Shown here piece by piece: positions 18,077 through 28,840 of a stretch of 37,663 nucleotides of DNA. Location: contig CALXWP010000014.1 of the NCBI GenBank assembly GCA_944392455.1, positions 1 to 37,663 of the forward strand, read 5' to 3'. Source of the DNA: an uncultured Clostridia bacterium. GTDB taxonomy: Bacteria > Bacillota > Clostridia > TANB77 > CAG-508. Position 1 is the stretch's first letter. The number at the start of each line of letters is the position of its first letter. Below the pieces are notes generated by a model. That model had not been told where the DNA came from, made no database searches, and worked only from the letters and a program-made list of their open reading frames with translations. A program made the position numbers and the translations under genes.

Positions 18077-18244
18077 TTACTTATTTTTCTTTTTGATTTC
18101 ATCTATGATAGTATTTGCATCATTAGATTTTAATATTTGACTAACTTTATTTAAGTTTTTTTCTAATTCATTTTTATCCATTTTTGCAAGTAAATTCATT
18201 AATGTAGCCATATCCATGTTTTTGTTATTCATATTATTATTCAT
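18077..18244 (-). CDS. short hypothetical protein, first gene of the minus-strand unit
   Basis: A 55-residue, Asn/Met/Lys-rich helical peptide starting MNNNMNNK. An upstream ATG at 18262 exists, but the segment between holds the ribosome site agaggtga, so 18244 is the likely start. Its sequence, two amphipathic helices and a Lys-rich end, gives no clue to function. It begins the unit 18244-17297 and lies opposite the giant surface-protein genes. Confidence 0.6.
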   Translation of the reverse strand: MNNNMNNKNMDMATLMNLLAKMDKNELEKNLNKVSQILKSNDANTIIDEIKKKNK

Positions 18245-18262
18245 AAACTCACCTCTATACAA

Positions 18263-18613
18263 TATATGTTAAATATTTATATATAATATTAAAAAAATAA
18301 AAAAATGTGATTAAAATATTGAAATAATACAGATAATACAAAATTGTAATATAAATTTAATATTTCTTTTGAAAATGAGCTTCCGTAAAGTGGTTTAGAA
18401 TACAAACTTATAATGCAATTAAGTACATGTTGAAATATGACGAAAAAATGCTAAAATGTATGTATTATATTATATATATAGGAAGTATAACTAAAAAATG
18501 GAAAAAAGTAGGATTAATACACATAAAAAGTTTCTTAAAAACCTTAAAAGTGTTGAAAATCCTGAAAAAATGTCGTATAATATAAGTATATGTAATTAAA
18601 TTTGGAGGTTGTT
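18263..18613 (+). promoter_or_regulatory. 351-base divergent gap with two similar promoters for the surface-protein genes
   Basis: Two candidate sigma-A promoters point right. Distal: TTGAAA (18430-18435), 16 bases, TAAAAT (18452-18457). Proximal: TTGAAA (18553-18558), 17 bases, TATAAT (18576-18581). Both begin TGTTGAAA and carry GAAAAAATG in the spacer, so one may be a copy of the other. The proximal one is 32 bases before the ATG. I saw no riboswitch or clear operator in the remainder. Confidence 0.65.
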
Positions 18614-21600
18614 ATGAACAGTTTATTAAGAAAATTAATCGCAGTACTTTTAGTTATTGTCCTAGTTAGTGCAAATTTAATAGTACTAGGAGAATATACT
18701 ATTGCTTATGCAGCAAGTGATGATGAATTAAACAAACAAGATTCGGAGACTAATAATAGAAATGTTTTGTTTAATTCATATTTTGATGGAGAATCGCATA
18801 GCAAAGTATTTGATATAAATAGTGAGGAGGCTAAGATATATCTGAAACTTGAAGTTAATACAGCAGGATATGTTGAAAATGGAACAATAGAATTTCAAAA
18901 TGTAAACTTTAAGATAAAGAATAATATACAAGATGAAAACATTCAAAGTATAGATGTAGAAAACAATAAGATAGTTTTAGATAGGGTAAATAATGGTTCG
19001 GAAATTATTGTTGAGCTTCCAATAGAAATATTAAATGAAGATAATGTATCTATTGATCATTTTAATAAAGAGTTTGTAACTAAATTTACAGGTACTTATA
19101 TAGATGAAGACGGAGATGAAAGAGCTGTTGAAAAAGAGATTACAAATAAACTTTCATGGAACGGAACAGCTGAAGCAGAAGTAAAAGCTGAAGGAACAAA
19201 ATATATACCATATGCTACAAATGGAAATTATGGTGTAATGGTTCAAACAAAAGTTAATGTAAATGTAAAAGATAATATATTACCTATTAATAATACAAAT
19301 ATTGAAATTATAGCTCCAGTATTAAATGATATAAAACCAACATCAGTAACAGTTGTTGCAACATCAATGGCAGCAACAAATGGAAAGGATGAAGGACTAG
19401 ATTTTACAAATGAAAACTATACATATGATGCAGAAGCTGGAAATGTAACAATCAATGTTAACAATTTAGATGATTCTATTTCTTGGAAAAAGAATGTTCA
19501 AGATGAGTATTTAGTAACATATCTTTATGAAGGTAGAGATATGTATGATTATGCAACCGCAAATGATATAAATACAACATCAAATGTAAATGTTAAACTA
19601 ACACTATATAATAATGAAGAATTAGTTGTAGAAAATGATGTTATAGCAGAAATTAAATATGATGAAAAAGAAGGAACTATAGCTGATTTTGATATGGAAG
19701 TTCCAAACAATATTAGCAAAGGATATTTATATGCTAATTATGATGCAGATAAAAAAGTAGAAACTGAGTATAATGAAAATTATATAGCAACAGTTAATAC
19801 AACAAAATTAGTTACATCAATCGAATTTGTGCAAGGAATCGATGCTTTTGTTACTGAAGAAAAAGCAGAAGGAAATACAACAGTATCTGGAACAAATTAT
19901 GCATATAATAAACAGATAGAAGTTAGACAAGATATATTTAACAAAATTCTTGGAGAAGATGGAAGTATTACTATAAAAGATGAAAAGGATAAGAAAATAG
20001 GTGCAATAAATAAAGAGACTACTCTAGAAGATGGAAAATATATATTAGATATTTCTAAAAAGAATACAAATCAAATTACAATATCTACTTCAGCACCTAT
20101 AACAGAAGGACAATTAGAGATTAATGTAATAAAAGCATTAAAAGGTAATATTGACTATTCAAAAGATCAAATGAAAGAATTCAAACAATTAAAAGCAAAA
20201 TTGGAAGGACATACAGATACAACTACATATAATGTAGAAAGAGGAATTCTTTTAAAAGAACCTGAAACAAAAATAGATTTAGAAATTAATAAAGAAGATT
20301 TAACTACAGTTGTAAAAAATGAGAATGTTGAAATCAGAGCAGTGCTTGATACTTCAAGTGTATATAATGCTTTATATAAAGATCCTACATTAAAAATAAC
20401 TTTACCTTCAGATATTGAAGATGTTAAGTTAAAAGGAACAAATATCTTATTAGATAATGGATTAAAGGTAAAAAGTTCAGAAGTATCAGAAGAAAATGGA
20501 CATAAAGTAATAAATGTTGTTCTAGAAGGAACACAAACAGAATATGCAATTGATGCAGAATATAAAGGAGCAATTATTGTACTGAATACTGATTTAACTT
20601 TAGATACATTAGCAGCAAGTGGAACAGAAAAAATTACAATGGAATATATTAATAAAAATGATGTAGCTACTAAGGCAGAAGGAACTGTTGAAAAAGAAAT
20701 AAATATAGTAGCTCCAACAGGAGTTGTAGCATCAGCAGGAATTAATAACTATAAAGATGGTGCAGGAGAAGTACAATCAATTTCTGGAGAAGCTCAAACA
20801 GTAAAAATAGATGCAAATTCAGAAGATAGAGTCGCTACTATAGAAGGAGCAGTTGTAAATAATTATAAAAATGATATAAGTAATATAGTTGTACTAGGAA
20901 GAATTCCAGCACAAGGAAACAAAGAAATTGATTCAGATAATGAATTAGGATCAACATTTACAATACCTTTAGCAACTGGAATTGGAACATCAGGATTAAG
21001 AGCATCTGATTATACAGTATATTATTCAGATAATGCAAATGCTACAAATAATTTAGAAGATGCAAATAATGGATGGTCAGAGGAAGCAACAACTGCATCA
21101 AAATCATACTTAATGGTATTTGATGATGAATATAAAATGGAAGCAGGAGATAAATTTGAATTTTCATATGATATAAATATACCTGCAGAGATAAGTATGA
21201 ATAATAGTACATATGCAATGTACAAAGTATATTTTGATAATGATTCTGATATAGGTACTATGGAAGAAAATAAAGTATCAGCAATACTTGGAATGACAAC
21301 AGGAACAGGAGCTGAGCTAGAAGCAGAACTTTCATCTACGGCAGATGTTGTAAGAGAAGGACAATATGTAAAAATGAAAGTAACAGTAACAAACGTTGGT
21401 GAAACAGATGCTACAGATGTTAAAGTTAATGTGCCAAAACCAGAAAATGCAGTATTCGTGGATTATGTTACAGGAAATGGTTTTTTTGAAGAAAATGATG
21501 AACTAAAAACGATAGATGTTGGAGCATTAAAAACAGGAGAGAGTTCACAAGTATCTTATTATATAAAATTTGATGATAATGTGACGGAATCTATGGTAGA

Positions 21601-23587
21601 AGGATCTGGAGAAGAAATAAACGAAGAAAATATTTTTCCAAAATCAATTGTAAATTCTGTATATGTAACAGCAAATGAAATGACAGGACAAGTAAATTCA
21701 AATGAATGTACAATTAATTTACAAGATGGTAACATATCACTAAACTTAGTAAGTGATACTAGTGAAAGTCAAGTACTATTTAAAGGACAATATCTTGAAT
21801 ATTTAATAAATATTTATAATATTGGTACAAGTGGAAATTTAAATAATACAGTGGCAACAATAGTATTACCAGAAGGTTTTACTTATGATAGTGCCACAAT
21901 TAGAGACGATTGGGCAGCTGATGAGGAAACTACAGATGGAATAAGTTATAATGAAGATACAAATACAGTTACTGTAAACATAGGAACGTTAAGTATTCAA
22001 AAATTAATTACATTAAAAGTTAAAGTTGAAGATTTTGAAGGAGATATTTCTATGATAGCCACTGTAACAGCAGATGGACAAGAAGTACATTATTCTAATA
22101 TCTCAGAATATAAAGCAGAAGAAATTAACTTAGAAATTTCAGAATTAACATCAACACCAAGATATGTTAAAGAAGGAAATATAATAACTTATAACTTACA
22201 AATTATAAATAATAGTTCTGGATTAGTAAGAGATATAAATATAATTGATGAATTACCAAATGAATTAGAACTTGTTAAAGCAACATATACATATATTGGA
22301 AGAGAGGAAACAATTACAAAACTAACTAATGGTAGACTAGAGATTTCAATTAATCAATTAGCAGCAGGAGAGTCTACAGAAATATCTATACAGGCTAAAG
22401 CTAGTCTTATACCTTCTGAAGATGATGTAGAGATTACTAATAAACTTTCTATATCAGCTAAAAACTTTAGTACAGTAGAAACAAATACTGTAACTAACTA
22501 TATAGAATATAATGATGAACTACATCAAAATACTGGAGGAAATGGTTCAACAACAAATAATAGACATAAGATTACAGGTATTGCATGGTTGGATGAAAAT
22601 ACTGATGGTAAAAGAGATGCATCAGAACAACCAATATCAGGAATTCAAGTAATCCTATTAAATAAAGATGGCAACATTATAGTGAAAGATATTAATACAA
22701 ACGAAGATAAAATAACTACAACGTCTTCAAGTGGAACATACGAATTTGATAATCTTCCAGATGGACAATATTTAGTATTATTTGCATATGATTCATCAAA
22801 TTATAGTTTAACAGAATATCAAAAAGATGGAGTAGATACATCATTTAATTCAGACGCAATAGATATTAATATAACTTTAAATGGTGAAAGAAGAATTGCA
22901 GGTATCACAGATACTATAGCAATAGATGGAGACAATGTAAGGGATATAGATATTGGTCTATATACAGCAAGTAAATTTGATTTAAGACTAGATAAATATA
23001 TAGATAAAATCTCATTAACAACTCCAACAATAGGAACAAGAGTTGACGAATACAATAATAGTGAACTTGCAAAAGTTGAAGTATTAGGGCAAAACTTAGG
23101 TCAAAGTAGTGCAGTAGTAGAATACAAGATAGTTGTTACAAATGAAGGATCAGTTCCAGGATATGTAAACAAAATAGTAGACTACTTACCAGAAAAAGTA
23201 GATTTTAATACAGAACTTAATACAGATTGGTACTTATCAGATAATGGCAATATATATAACTCAAGTTTAGCAAACCAAAGAATTAATCCAGGGGAATCAA
23301 AAGAGGTAACACTAGTTGTTAGTGTAAGGATCACGCAAGATTTATTAGGAACAATAACAAATAATGCAGAAATTTATGAAAGTTATAATGAACTAGGACT
23401 ACAAGACGTAGATTCTAACATAGCAAATAAGATAGAAACAGAAGATGATATGGGAAAAGCTGATGTGATTTTCTCACTAGTAACTGGTAAAATAGTAATG
23501 TATACATCAATAGCATTTGTAGTAATAGCAATAATAGGATTTGGAGCATATGAGATAAAAAAACATGTTCTAAATAAAAATGTCTAA
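18614..23587 (+). CDS. giant membrane-anchored surface protein with DUF11-like and SdrD B-like domains
   Basis: About 1,657 residues. An N-terminal signal peptide (about 1-33, ending near YAA) is followed by roughly 850 residues of beta-rich, uncharacterised repeats; then three DUF11-like immunoglobulin-fold modules (about 890, 1040 and 1170), each with the V-x-V-x-N-x-G signature; an SdrD B-like/Cna-B-type domain (about 1319-1390) opening ITGIAWLDENTDGKRD; another DUF11-like module (about 1456-1603); a C-terminal membrane helix and a basic tail. There is no LPxTG; SLVTG just before the helix resembles a degenerate sorting signal. Start: TTG 18602 overlaps the ribosome site tggagg, so ATG 18614 is used. 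Expected to stand on the cell surface, possibly in adhesion. Confidence 0.87.
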   Translation: MNSLLRKLIAVLLVIVLVSANLIVLGEYTIAYAASDDELNKQDSETNNRNVLFNSYFDGESHSKVFDINSEEAKIYLKLEVNTAGYVENGTIEFQNVNFKIKNNIQDENIQSIDVENNKIVLDRVNNGSEIIVELPIEILNEDNVSIDHFNKEFVTKFTGTYIDEDGDERAVEKEITNKLSWNGTAEAEVKAEGTKYIPYATNGNYGVMVQTKVNVNVKDNILPINNTNIEIIAPVLNDIKPTSVTVVATSMAATNGKDEGLDFTNENYTYDAEAGNVTINVNNLDDSISWKKNVQDEYLVTYLYEGRDMYDYATANDINTTSNVNVKLTLYNNEELVVENDVIAEIKYDEKEGTIADFDMEVPNNISKGYLYANYDADKKVETEYNENYIATVNTTKLVTSIEFVQGIDAFVTEEKAEGNTTVSGTNYAYNKQIEVRQDIFNKILGEDGSITIKDEKDKKIGAINKETTLEDGKYILDISKKNTNQITISTSAPITEGQLEINVIKALKGNIDYSKDQMKEFKQLKAKLEGHTDTTTYNVERGILLKEPETKIDLEINKEDLTTVVKNENVEIRAVLDTSSVYNALYKDPTLKITLPSDIEDVKLKGTNILLDNGLKVKSSEVSEENGHKVINVVLEGTQTEYAIDAEYKGAIIVLNTDLTLDTLAASGTEKITMEYINKNDVATKAEGTVEKEINIVAPTGVVASAGINNYKDGAGEVQSISGEAQTVKIDANSEDRVATIEGAVVNNYKNDISNIVVLGRIPAQGNKEIDSDNELGSTFTIPLATGIGTSGLRASDYTVYYSDNANATNNLEDANNGWSEEATTASKSYLMVFDDEYKMEAGDKFEFSYDINIPAEISMNNSTYAMYKVYFDNDSDIGTMEENKVSAILGMTTGTGAELEAELSSTADVVREGQYVKMKVTVTNVGETDATDVKVNVPKPENAVFVDYVTGNGFFEENDELKTIDVGALKTGESSQVSYYIKFDDNVTESMVEGSGEEINEENIFPKSIVNSVYVTANEMTGQVNSNECTINLQDGNISLNLVSDTSESQVLFKGQYLEYLINIYNIGTSGNLNNTVATIVLPEGFTYDSATIRDDWAADEETTDGISYNEDTNTVTVNIGTLSIQKLITLKVKVEDFEGDISMIATVTADGQEVHYSNISEYKAEEINLEISELTSTPRYVKEGNIITYNLQIINNSSGLVRDINIIDELPNELELVKATYTYIGREETITKLTNGRLEISINQLAAGESTEISIQAKASLIPSEDDVEITNKLSISAKNFSTVETNTVTNYIEYNDELHQNTGGNGSTTNNRHKITGIAWLDENTDGKRDASEQPISGIQVILLNKDGNIIVKDINTNEDKITTTSSSGTYEFDNLPDGQYLVLFAYDSSNYSLTEYQKDGVDTSFNSDAIDINITLNGERRIAGITDTIAIDGDNVRDIDIGLYTASKFDLRLDKYIDKISLTTPTIGTRVDEYNNSELAKVEVLGQNLGQSSAVVEYKIVVTNEGSVPGYVNKIVDYLPEKVDFNTELNTDWYLSDNGNIYNSSLANQRINPGESKEVTLVVSVRITQDLLGTITNNAEIYESYNELGLQDVDSNIANKIETEDDMGKADVIFSLVTGKIVMYTSIAFVVIAIIGFGAYEIKKHVLNKNV

Positions 23588-23603
23588 AGGAAAGGAGGAA
23601 GAT

Positions 23604-26600
23604 ATGATGAATAAGAAAGTTATTATAGGAAGTATAATAACTTCCATAATAATCATAGCAGCACTATTTTGTATATTAAACTATAGTTTTAGCGAAGAAT
23701 CGATTACTGGAATAGAAACAAATTATAGTAAAGCCACGTTACCGCCTAGTGATCAATTAGCTGAAGGTGAAACTGATCCAAGTACATATTCATATCATAC
23801 ACATACGGGTACTTTCGAGGCATTAGATCATACTGGAGCACCTGCATATATTGCTAAATATGGAGATTTTCAAATATATTGTATAAATCCTGGTTCTCCA
23901 ATTAGATATTCATATGATATAAGATATGATGAAGCTTTAGATTGGGTGGGACATGAAGAAACTGCTTCTCATACATATTATGGGCATGCTAGTGAGCCAA
24001 AAGCTGGACAAGTAACGCCACCAGTTTATACAGAAGCTGGTACTTATGAATTGCCTGTTGCGGCAGCATATATTGTATCAGACGAACCAATAGGTGCATG
24101 GAGTCTTGAAAAGCAAAGAGCTATATGGAATTTAAGAGATGAAACTATTCATGATGGTAAAGATGATATATATGAACCAGCTGACGATGATATTATTATA
24201 GGAGATGCCGAATCAGGAGCATCAGGACCATCAATATATGACCAAGAAGCTAAAGATTATGCCGAATATGATTCATTAGTTAGAGAAGATGGAATTAATC
24301 CAGAAGATGAGACCAATGCTAAATCAGTAAAAGTTAAAGTAAATCAAGATACACAAAAATATACAGTAGGACCTTTTAAAGTTAACTATACAAGTGGTAT
24401 ATATGGCAATATAGCTTTTGCTGGTATATCTGATATGATAGTATATGGATATAACAAAGAAGATGAACTTGTAGCAGATGATATTAAAGTTGAAAAAATA
24501 ATATTAAAAGATTCTGCAACGCAAACATATGGTACAGGAGTAGAACCACAATATTTTGAACCAGATAGTACTCTTAAAGTAGATGAAACTGAACAAGTTT
24601 ATCCTGAACCAGGACAAGAATTTGAAGTAGTATTTTCAAATCCAAACAGCAATTTATCTTCAGATGATGAGAATAGAATAGCATATGTGAAGTTAAAAAT
24701 TAAATTTAAATATATGCTTGCAAATGGACAATATACTAAACTAAAAGGTACTAAATATACAATTGCATATAGTCATGAAGATTCTAATCATCATACTGGG
24801 CATTATCATTGTAGTACTGATGATGATGGAAATGAAAATTGTTGTGACGGACATGGATGTTATAGAAATTGTAAAAAAATAGCTTATTTAAAAGCATCAC
24901 AACAACAATGGTTAATGGCAGCTGATGCTATAAGAACAATTTATGAAGATGAAATATTAATACCTGGAGATGATACTCCACCACCACCAGATGAGGAGAA
25001 TCCAAAACTTCAAATGGATTTAGGCGGAATAGTATGGGAAGATGCTGTAGCTACAAAAGAAACAATGGCAGATGGTGTAAGCAATACTGCTGATAATTTA
25101 GATAAAAGATTACCAAATGTAAAAGTAACATTATATGAACAAGATGGAACAATGGCAACATTATTATCTAATGTAAATGAATCTGGCATCTCAGATGAAG
25201 AAATAATGCATAGAATTAATCCAACATATACAGATGAAAATGGTGAATACTTATTTAGAGGATTAGATCCTATGAAGAAATATTATGTTGTATTTGAATA
25301 TAATGGGCAAAGATATCTACCAACTGAATATTTAAATACAGCAGGAGGACAATATAATTCTGTAGCTCAAATGGTAAATGCGGGATTATATAATACAAGT
25401 GAATGGGAGGTAAGTTCAAAAGGAACTGAATCTGAAACTGCAACATTTGCAGGAGTAGAGATTTCAAGAGAAGATTATGATGATAGATTCTCTAATATCA
25501 CAGCTTACCCAGAGAACTATCCATCTAGTAACTCACTTGGAAGAGTAGGAAGCTATAATGCTACATTTACACAAAGAGATTTAATGGGATATACACAAGA
25601 TGGAAATGGAAATTATAGCCAAACAGAAATCCAATTAGTTGATGGATATGAATTTGATGAAAATGGAAATGAAACAACGAACTTTAAAGAAGGAGAAATT
25701 TCTAAGAGAGTAAAAGATTATATTAAGGCTAACAAGGAATTTCCAGATGAAAATGCGATGAGACAAATATATAGTAATATAGCTGGAAATGATATGGAAT
25801 TATGGAGAAAATTACAATTCATAGAAGATTGTTATATTCAAGCATATTCAGGATCACCATTTAACCAAAATAGAGATTTATATCCTGTTTACGATCAATT
25901 CTATGTTAATGGAACAGGAGAAAATCAAAATGGTTCAGCAGACTTTGATGAACAAACTATAACTATAGATAATACAGATTATGAACCAATTTATCCAGGT
26001 CAATACTATGTGAACTTAGGTCTATGGAGAAGACAAGAATATGATGCAGCAATAAGAAAAGATTTATTTAAAGCAGCAATTAAAATTAATGGTAAAACAT
26101 TAACATATGATTATGATAAGAGAGCAGAAGAAAATCAAGATGGTACAAATAATAGTAATGGACAAGATAATAACACATACTGGGATATTACTGTAAGAAT
26201 GTCAGACTATGAAAACTATTATGGATTAGGATATAATAGAGATGTATATGAAGCAGATTACAATTATGGAACAGACTTGGCAGCAGGACATCCAGGAGAT
26301 CCATTAGAAGTATATGCAACATACCAGATAGCTGTTACAAATCAATCAATGAGTATAGAAACACAAATTGAAGAAATAGTAGATTACTATGATTCAGAAT
26401 ATACATTTAAACCAAACTTATCATGGGTAACATTCCAATACTATAGAAATACTAATAAAAATATAACTGAAAAATACTATAATATGATGGATGAAGCACA
26501 GTCTACTATTGATAATAATAGTAATAATTTAGCTTTACAATATATGGCATATGACGAAGACGACCAATTAATAGCAGTTACAGCAGATAATGCAAATAGA

Positions 26601-28823
26601 TCAAGTACAAACAAAAACTTAGGAAGCGACTATAATAATTTATATATTCACCCAATAGATGATATTACTTTAGAGACTGGTGAAACAGCATATATTTATT
26701 TAACATTCCAGGTTAACAAAGATAGTTCTGGAAAGATAATAGTAGATAATAATGATACACCAAAACGTAATATAGCTGAAATAAATGGATATTCAACATA
26801 TTATAGAGATGGAACAGAACTTCCAAATGGAGTTACTAAAAATTCTTCAGATGTAGCCGGATTATTAGATAGAGACTCTAACCCAGGTAACTTAGAAGCA
26901 AATGATTTACAAGGCGATAGATATGAACGAAACTTTGAAGATGATACAGATGAGGCTCCACCATTAAATGTAACATATAATCCAGATGATGTGAGACAAG
27001 TAAACGGTTCAGTTTGGGAAGATGAAAGAACAGAACAATCTGGAGATGCAATGATAGGTAATGGACTTAAAGAGGATGGAGAAGAAGATGTAGAAGGAGT
27101 TACAGTACAACTTGTTGAAAAATGTGCAAATGGAACTGAATGGATCTGGGGAGAAACAACAACAGCAGCAGATGGTAGCTATAGTTTTGAAAGTTTCATA
27201 CCAGGAGACTATATAGTAAGATTTAAATATGGTGATACAGATGCAACAGCACTTTCTACAACATCTTTAGGACGTACAGGAGCAAATATAGTATCATACA
27301 ATGGTCAAGACTTTAAATCTACAACATATCAAGATGGAATAGCACAAGAAGGCACAACAGATCTTGATGAAAAATATCAAGCATATGTAAATACAGCAAC
27401 GCAAAACGAAACAGGAACATATGGATATGATATATATGAAGTAGATAAGCAGACTGAAGCAGGAAATAACTATTCAGATGCAAAAGATATATGGTCAAGA
27501 AGAAATGAAGTTATAAATTATAGTAATAGTAATGTAACAAACCATGTAGCAGAAGTTTTGGCATCACCATATCAAGTACCATCATATAATGAAACAGCAT
27601 ATAGTGAAAGCGAAATGAGTACTTTATATGATGAACTTATACAAAACACTCAAATGGTAGCAGAAACTGGTGTGATATCAATGGAAATTGAGTATGATAG
27701 ACAAACAACAGATGGATATGATAATGTAAATAATAATGCTGAAACATCAAGTAAAGACTACTACACAGGTGACAATAAGCAAAATGGTAACTATGTACTT
27801 GCAAATATAGACTTTGGTTTAGAAGAAAGACCAAAATCACAATTAGAAATTGATAAATCAGTAGCTAACGTAAGAGTTACACTTGCAAATAATAATATTT
27901 TATTTGATATAAATGCTGAAGCAAATAATGCATTATGGCAAGATCATAGGGAATATAATATAGGTGAAATAAAAGAGAATTATGATGGAATATATCCAAC
28001 ATATTATGATCAAGATGATAAACATAGATACTCATACAGAGAAGAAATAGACACAATAGTAAGTTCTACTGACAAAGGTTTAATACAACTAACAATGGAC
28101 GAAGAAATAATGCATGGTGCTACAGTTCAAATAACATATGCAGTAAAAATAACAAATGTTGGTGAAGCTGATTACATAGATGGAGATAATAAGAATTTCT
28201 ATTACCAAGGTAATACAGAAGGAGCTCATCTATCAACAACTACTACAAATCAAGTTATTGATTATGTACAAAACAATTTAAGATTTGACGAAAGCGCAAT
28301 GAATAATGCATCAAATGCAGTAAATGGAGAAAGTGAAGAAGGAACTAAGACAAATGCTGAAAATGGTTGGGGAGTAATAACTGTTTCAGACATAATGAAT
28401 CAAAACTTAGTAAATCAAAGATTAGAACAAGATATAACAAATACATTCATTAATGTAATTGAAACTGAAAACTTTAATGAAAAGGCATTACTACCTGGTG
28501 AAAGTATTACTAAGATGTTAATTCTATCTCAAGAAATCACACCAGAGAACACAGCAGATGATTTAACATATGCAAATATGGTTGAAATTGTTAAGACATC
28601 AAATGAAGCTGGTAGAAGAATGGCTTACTCAGTAGTAGGTAACCAAGATCCAACATTAACAGATGCGTCAGAAGTTGATGCAAACGTTGCTGAAAGAATA
28701 GTAATCTTACCACCATTTGGTGAGCAAAGAATTTACTATCTACTTGGAATAACAATAGGAGCAGTCTTAATTGGAGGAATTATATTAATAAGAAGAAAAG
28801 TACTAAAAGGTAAAAACAAGTAA
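23604..28823 (+). CDS. giant surface protein with thioester-domain-like head and two SdrD B-like domains
   Basis: About 1,739 residues. N-terminal membrane/signal segment (about 1-28); a thioester-domain-like region with Cys93 in FQIYC and Gln171 in KQRAIW, matching the Cys and Gln that form internal thioesters in Gram-positive adhesins; a compact Cys/His-rich patch (about 391-426); a Pro-rich linker (about 458); SdrD B-like domains starting LGGIVWED (about 470) and VNGSVWED (about 1130); DUF11-like modules; a C-terminal helix with basic tail preceded by LPPFG instead of LPxTG. The start follows aaaggagg at 23591-23598; the upstream ATG 23580 overlaps the previous gene. It lies 16 bases after the other giant gene, so they are co-transcribed. 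Confidence 0.87.
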   Translation: MMNKKVIIGSIITSIIIIAALFCILNYSFSEESITGIETNYSKATLPPSDQLAEGETDPSTYSYHTHTGTFEALDHTGAPAYIAKYGDFQIYCINPGSPIRYSYDIRYDEALDWVGHEETASHTYYGHASEPKAGQVTPPVYTEAGTYELPVAAAYIVSDEPIGAWSLEKQRAIWNLRDETIHDGKDDIYEPADDDIIIGDAESGASGPSIYDQEAKDYAEYDSLVREDGINPEDETNAKSVKVKVNQDTQKYTVGPFKVNYTSGIYGNIAFAGISDMIVYGYNKEDELVADDIKVEKIILKDSATQTYGTGVEPQYFEPDSTLKVDETEQVYPEPGQEFEVVFSNPNSNLSSDDENRIAYVKLKIKFKYMLANGQYTKLKGTKYTIAYSHEDSNHHTGHYHCSTDDDGNENCCDGHGCYRNCKKIAYLKASQQQWLMAADAIRTIYEDEILIPGDDTPPPPDEENPKLQMDLGGIVWEDAVATKETMADGVSNTADNLDKRLPNVKVTLYEQDGTMATLLSNVNESGISDEEIMHRINPTYTDENGEYLFRGLDPMKKYYVVFEYNGQRYLPTEYLNTAGGQYNSVAQMVNAGLYNTSEWEVSSKGTESETATFAGVEISREDYDDRFSNITAYPENYPSSNSLGRVGSYNATFTQRDLMGYTQDGNGNYSQTEIQLVDGYEFDENGNETTNFKEGEISKRVKDYIKANKEFPDENAMRQIYSNIAGNDMELWRKLQFIEDCYIQAYSGSPFNQNRDLYPVYDQFYVNGTGENQNGSADFDEQTITIDNTDYEPIYPGQYYVNLGLWRRQEYDAAIRKDLFKAAIKINGKTLTYDYDKRAEENQDGTNNSNGQDNNTYWDITVRMSDYENYYGLGYNRDVYEADYNYGTDLAAGHPGDPLEVYATYQIAVTNQSMSIETQIEEIVDYYDSEYTFKPNLSWVTFQYYRNTNKNITEKYYNMMDEAQSTIDNNSNNLALQYMAYDEDDQLIAVTADNANRSSTNKNLGSDYNNLYIHPIDDITLETGETAYIYLTFQVNKDSSGKIIVDNNDTPKRNIAEINGYSTYYRDGTELPNGVTKNSSDVAGLLDRDSNPGNLEANDLQGDRYERNFEDDTDEAPPLNVTYNPDDVRQVNGSVWEDERTEQSGDAMIGNGLKEDGEEDVEGVTVQLVEKCANGTEWIWGETTTAADGSYSFESFIPGDYIVRFKYGDTDATALSTTSLGRTGANIVSYNGQDFKSTTYQDGIAQEGTTDLDEKYQAYVNTATQNETGTYGYDIYEVDKQTEAGNNYSDAKDIWSRRNEVINYSNSNVTNHVAEVLASPYQVPSYNETAYSESEMSTLYDELIQNTQMVAETGVISMEIEYDRQTTDGYDNVNNNAETSSKDYYTGDNKQNGNYVLANIDFGLEERPKSQLEIDKSVANVRVTLANNNILFDINAEANNALWQDHREYNIGEIKENYDGIYPTYYDQDDKHRYSYREEIDTIVSSTDKGLIQLTMDEEIMHGATVQITYAVKITNVGEADYIDGDNKNFYYQGNTEGAHLSTTTTNQVIDYVQNNLRFDESAMNNASNAVNGESEEGTKTNAENGWGVITVSDIMNQNLVNQRLEQDITNTFINVIETENFNEKALLPGESITKMLILSQEITPENTADDLTYANMVEIVKTSNEAGRRMAYSVVGNQDPTLTDASEVDANVAERIVILPPFGEQRIYYLLGITIGAVLIGGIILIRRKVLKGKNK

Positions 28824-28840
28824 TTAATATAATATAAATA

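Noticed and set aside
18263..18613. Riboswitch in the long leader of the surface-protein genes
   Set aside because: I could not find the conserved core of any riboswitch class I know; only promoters are supported.
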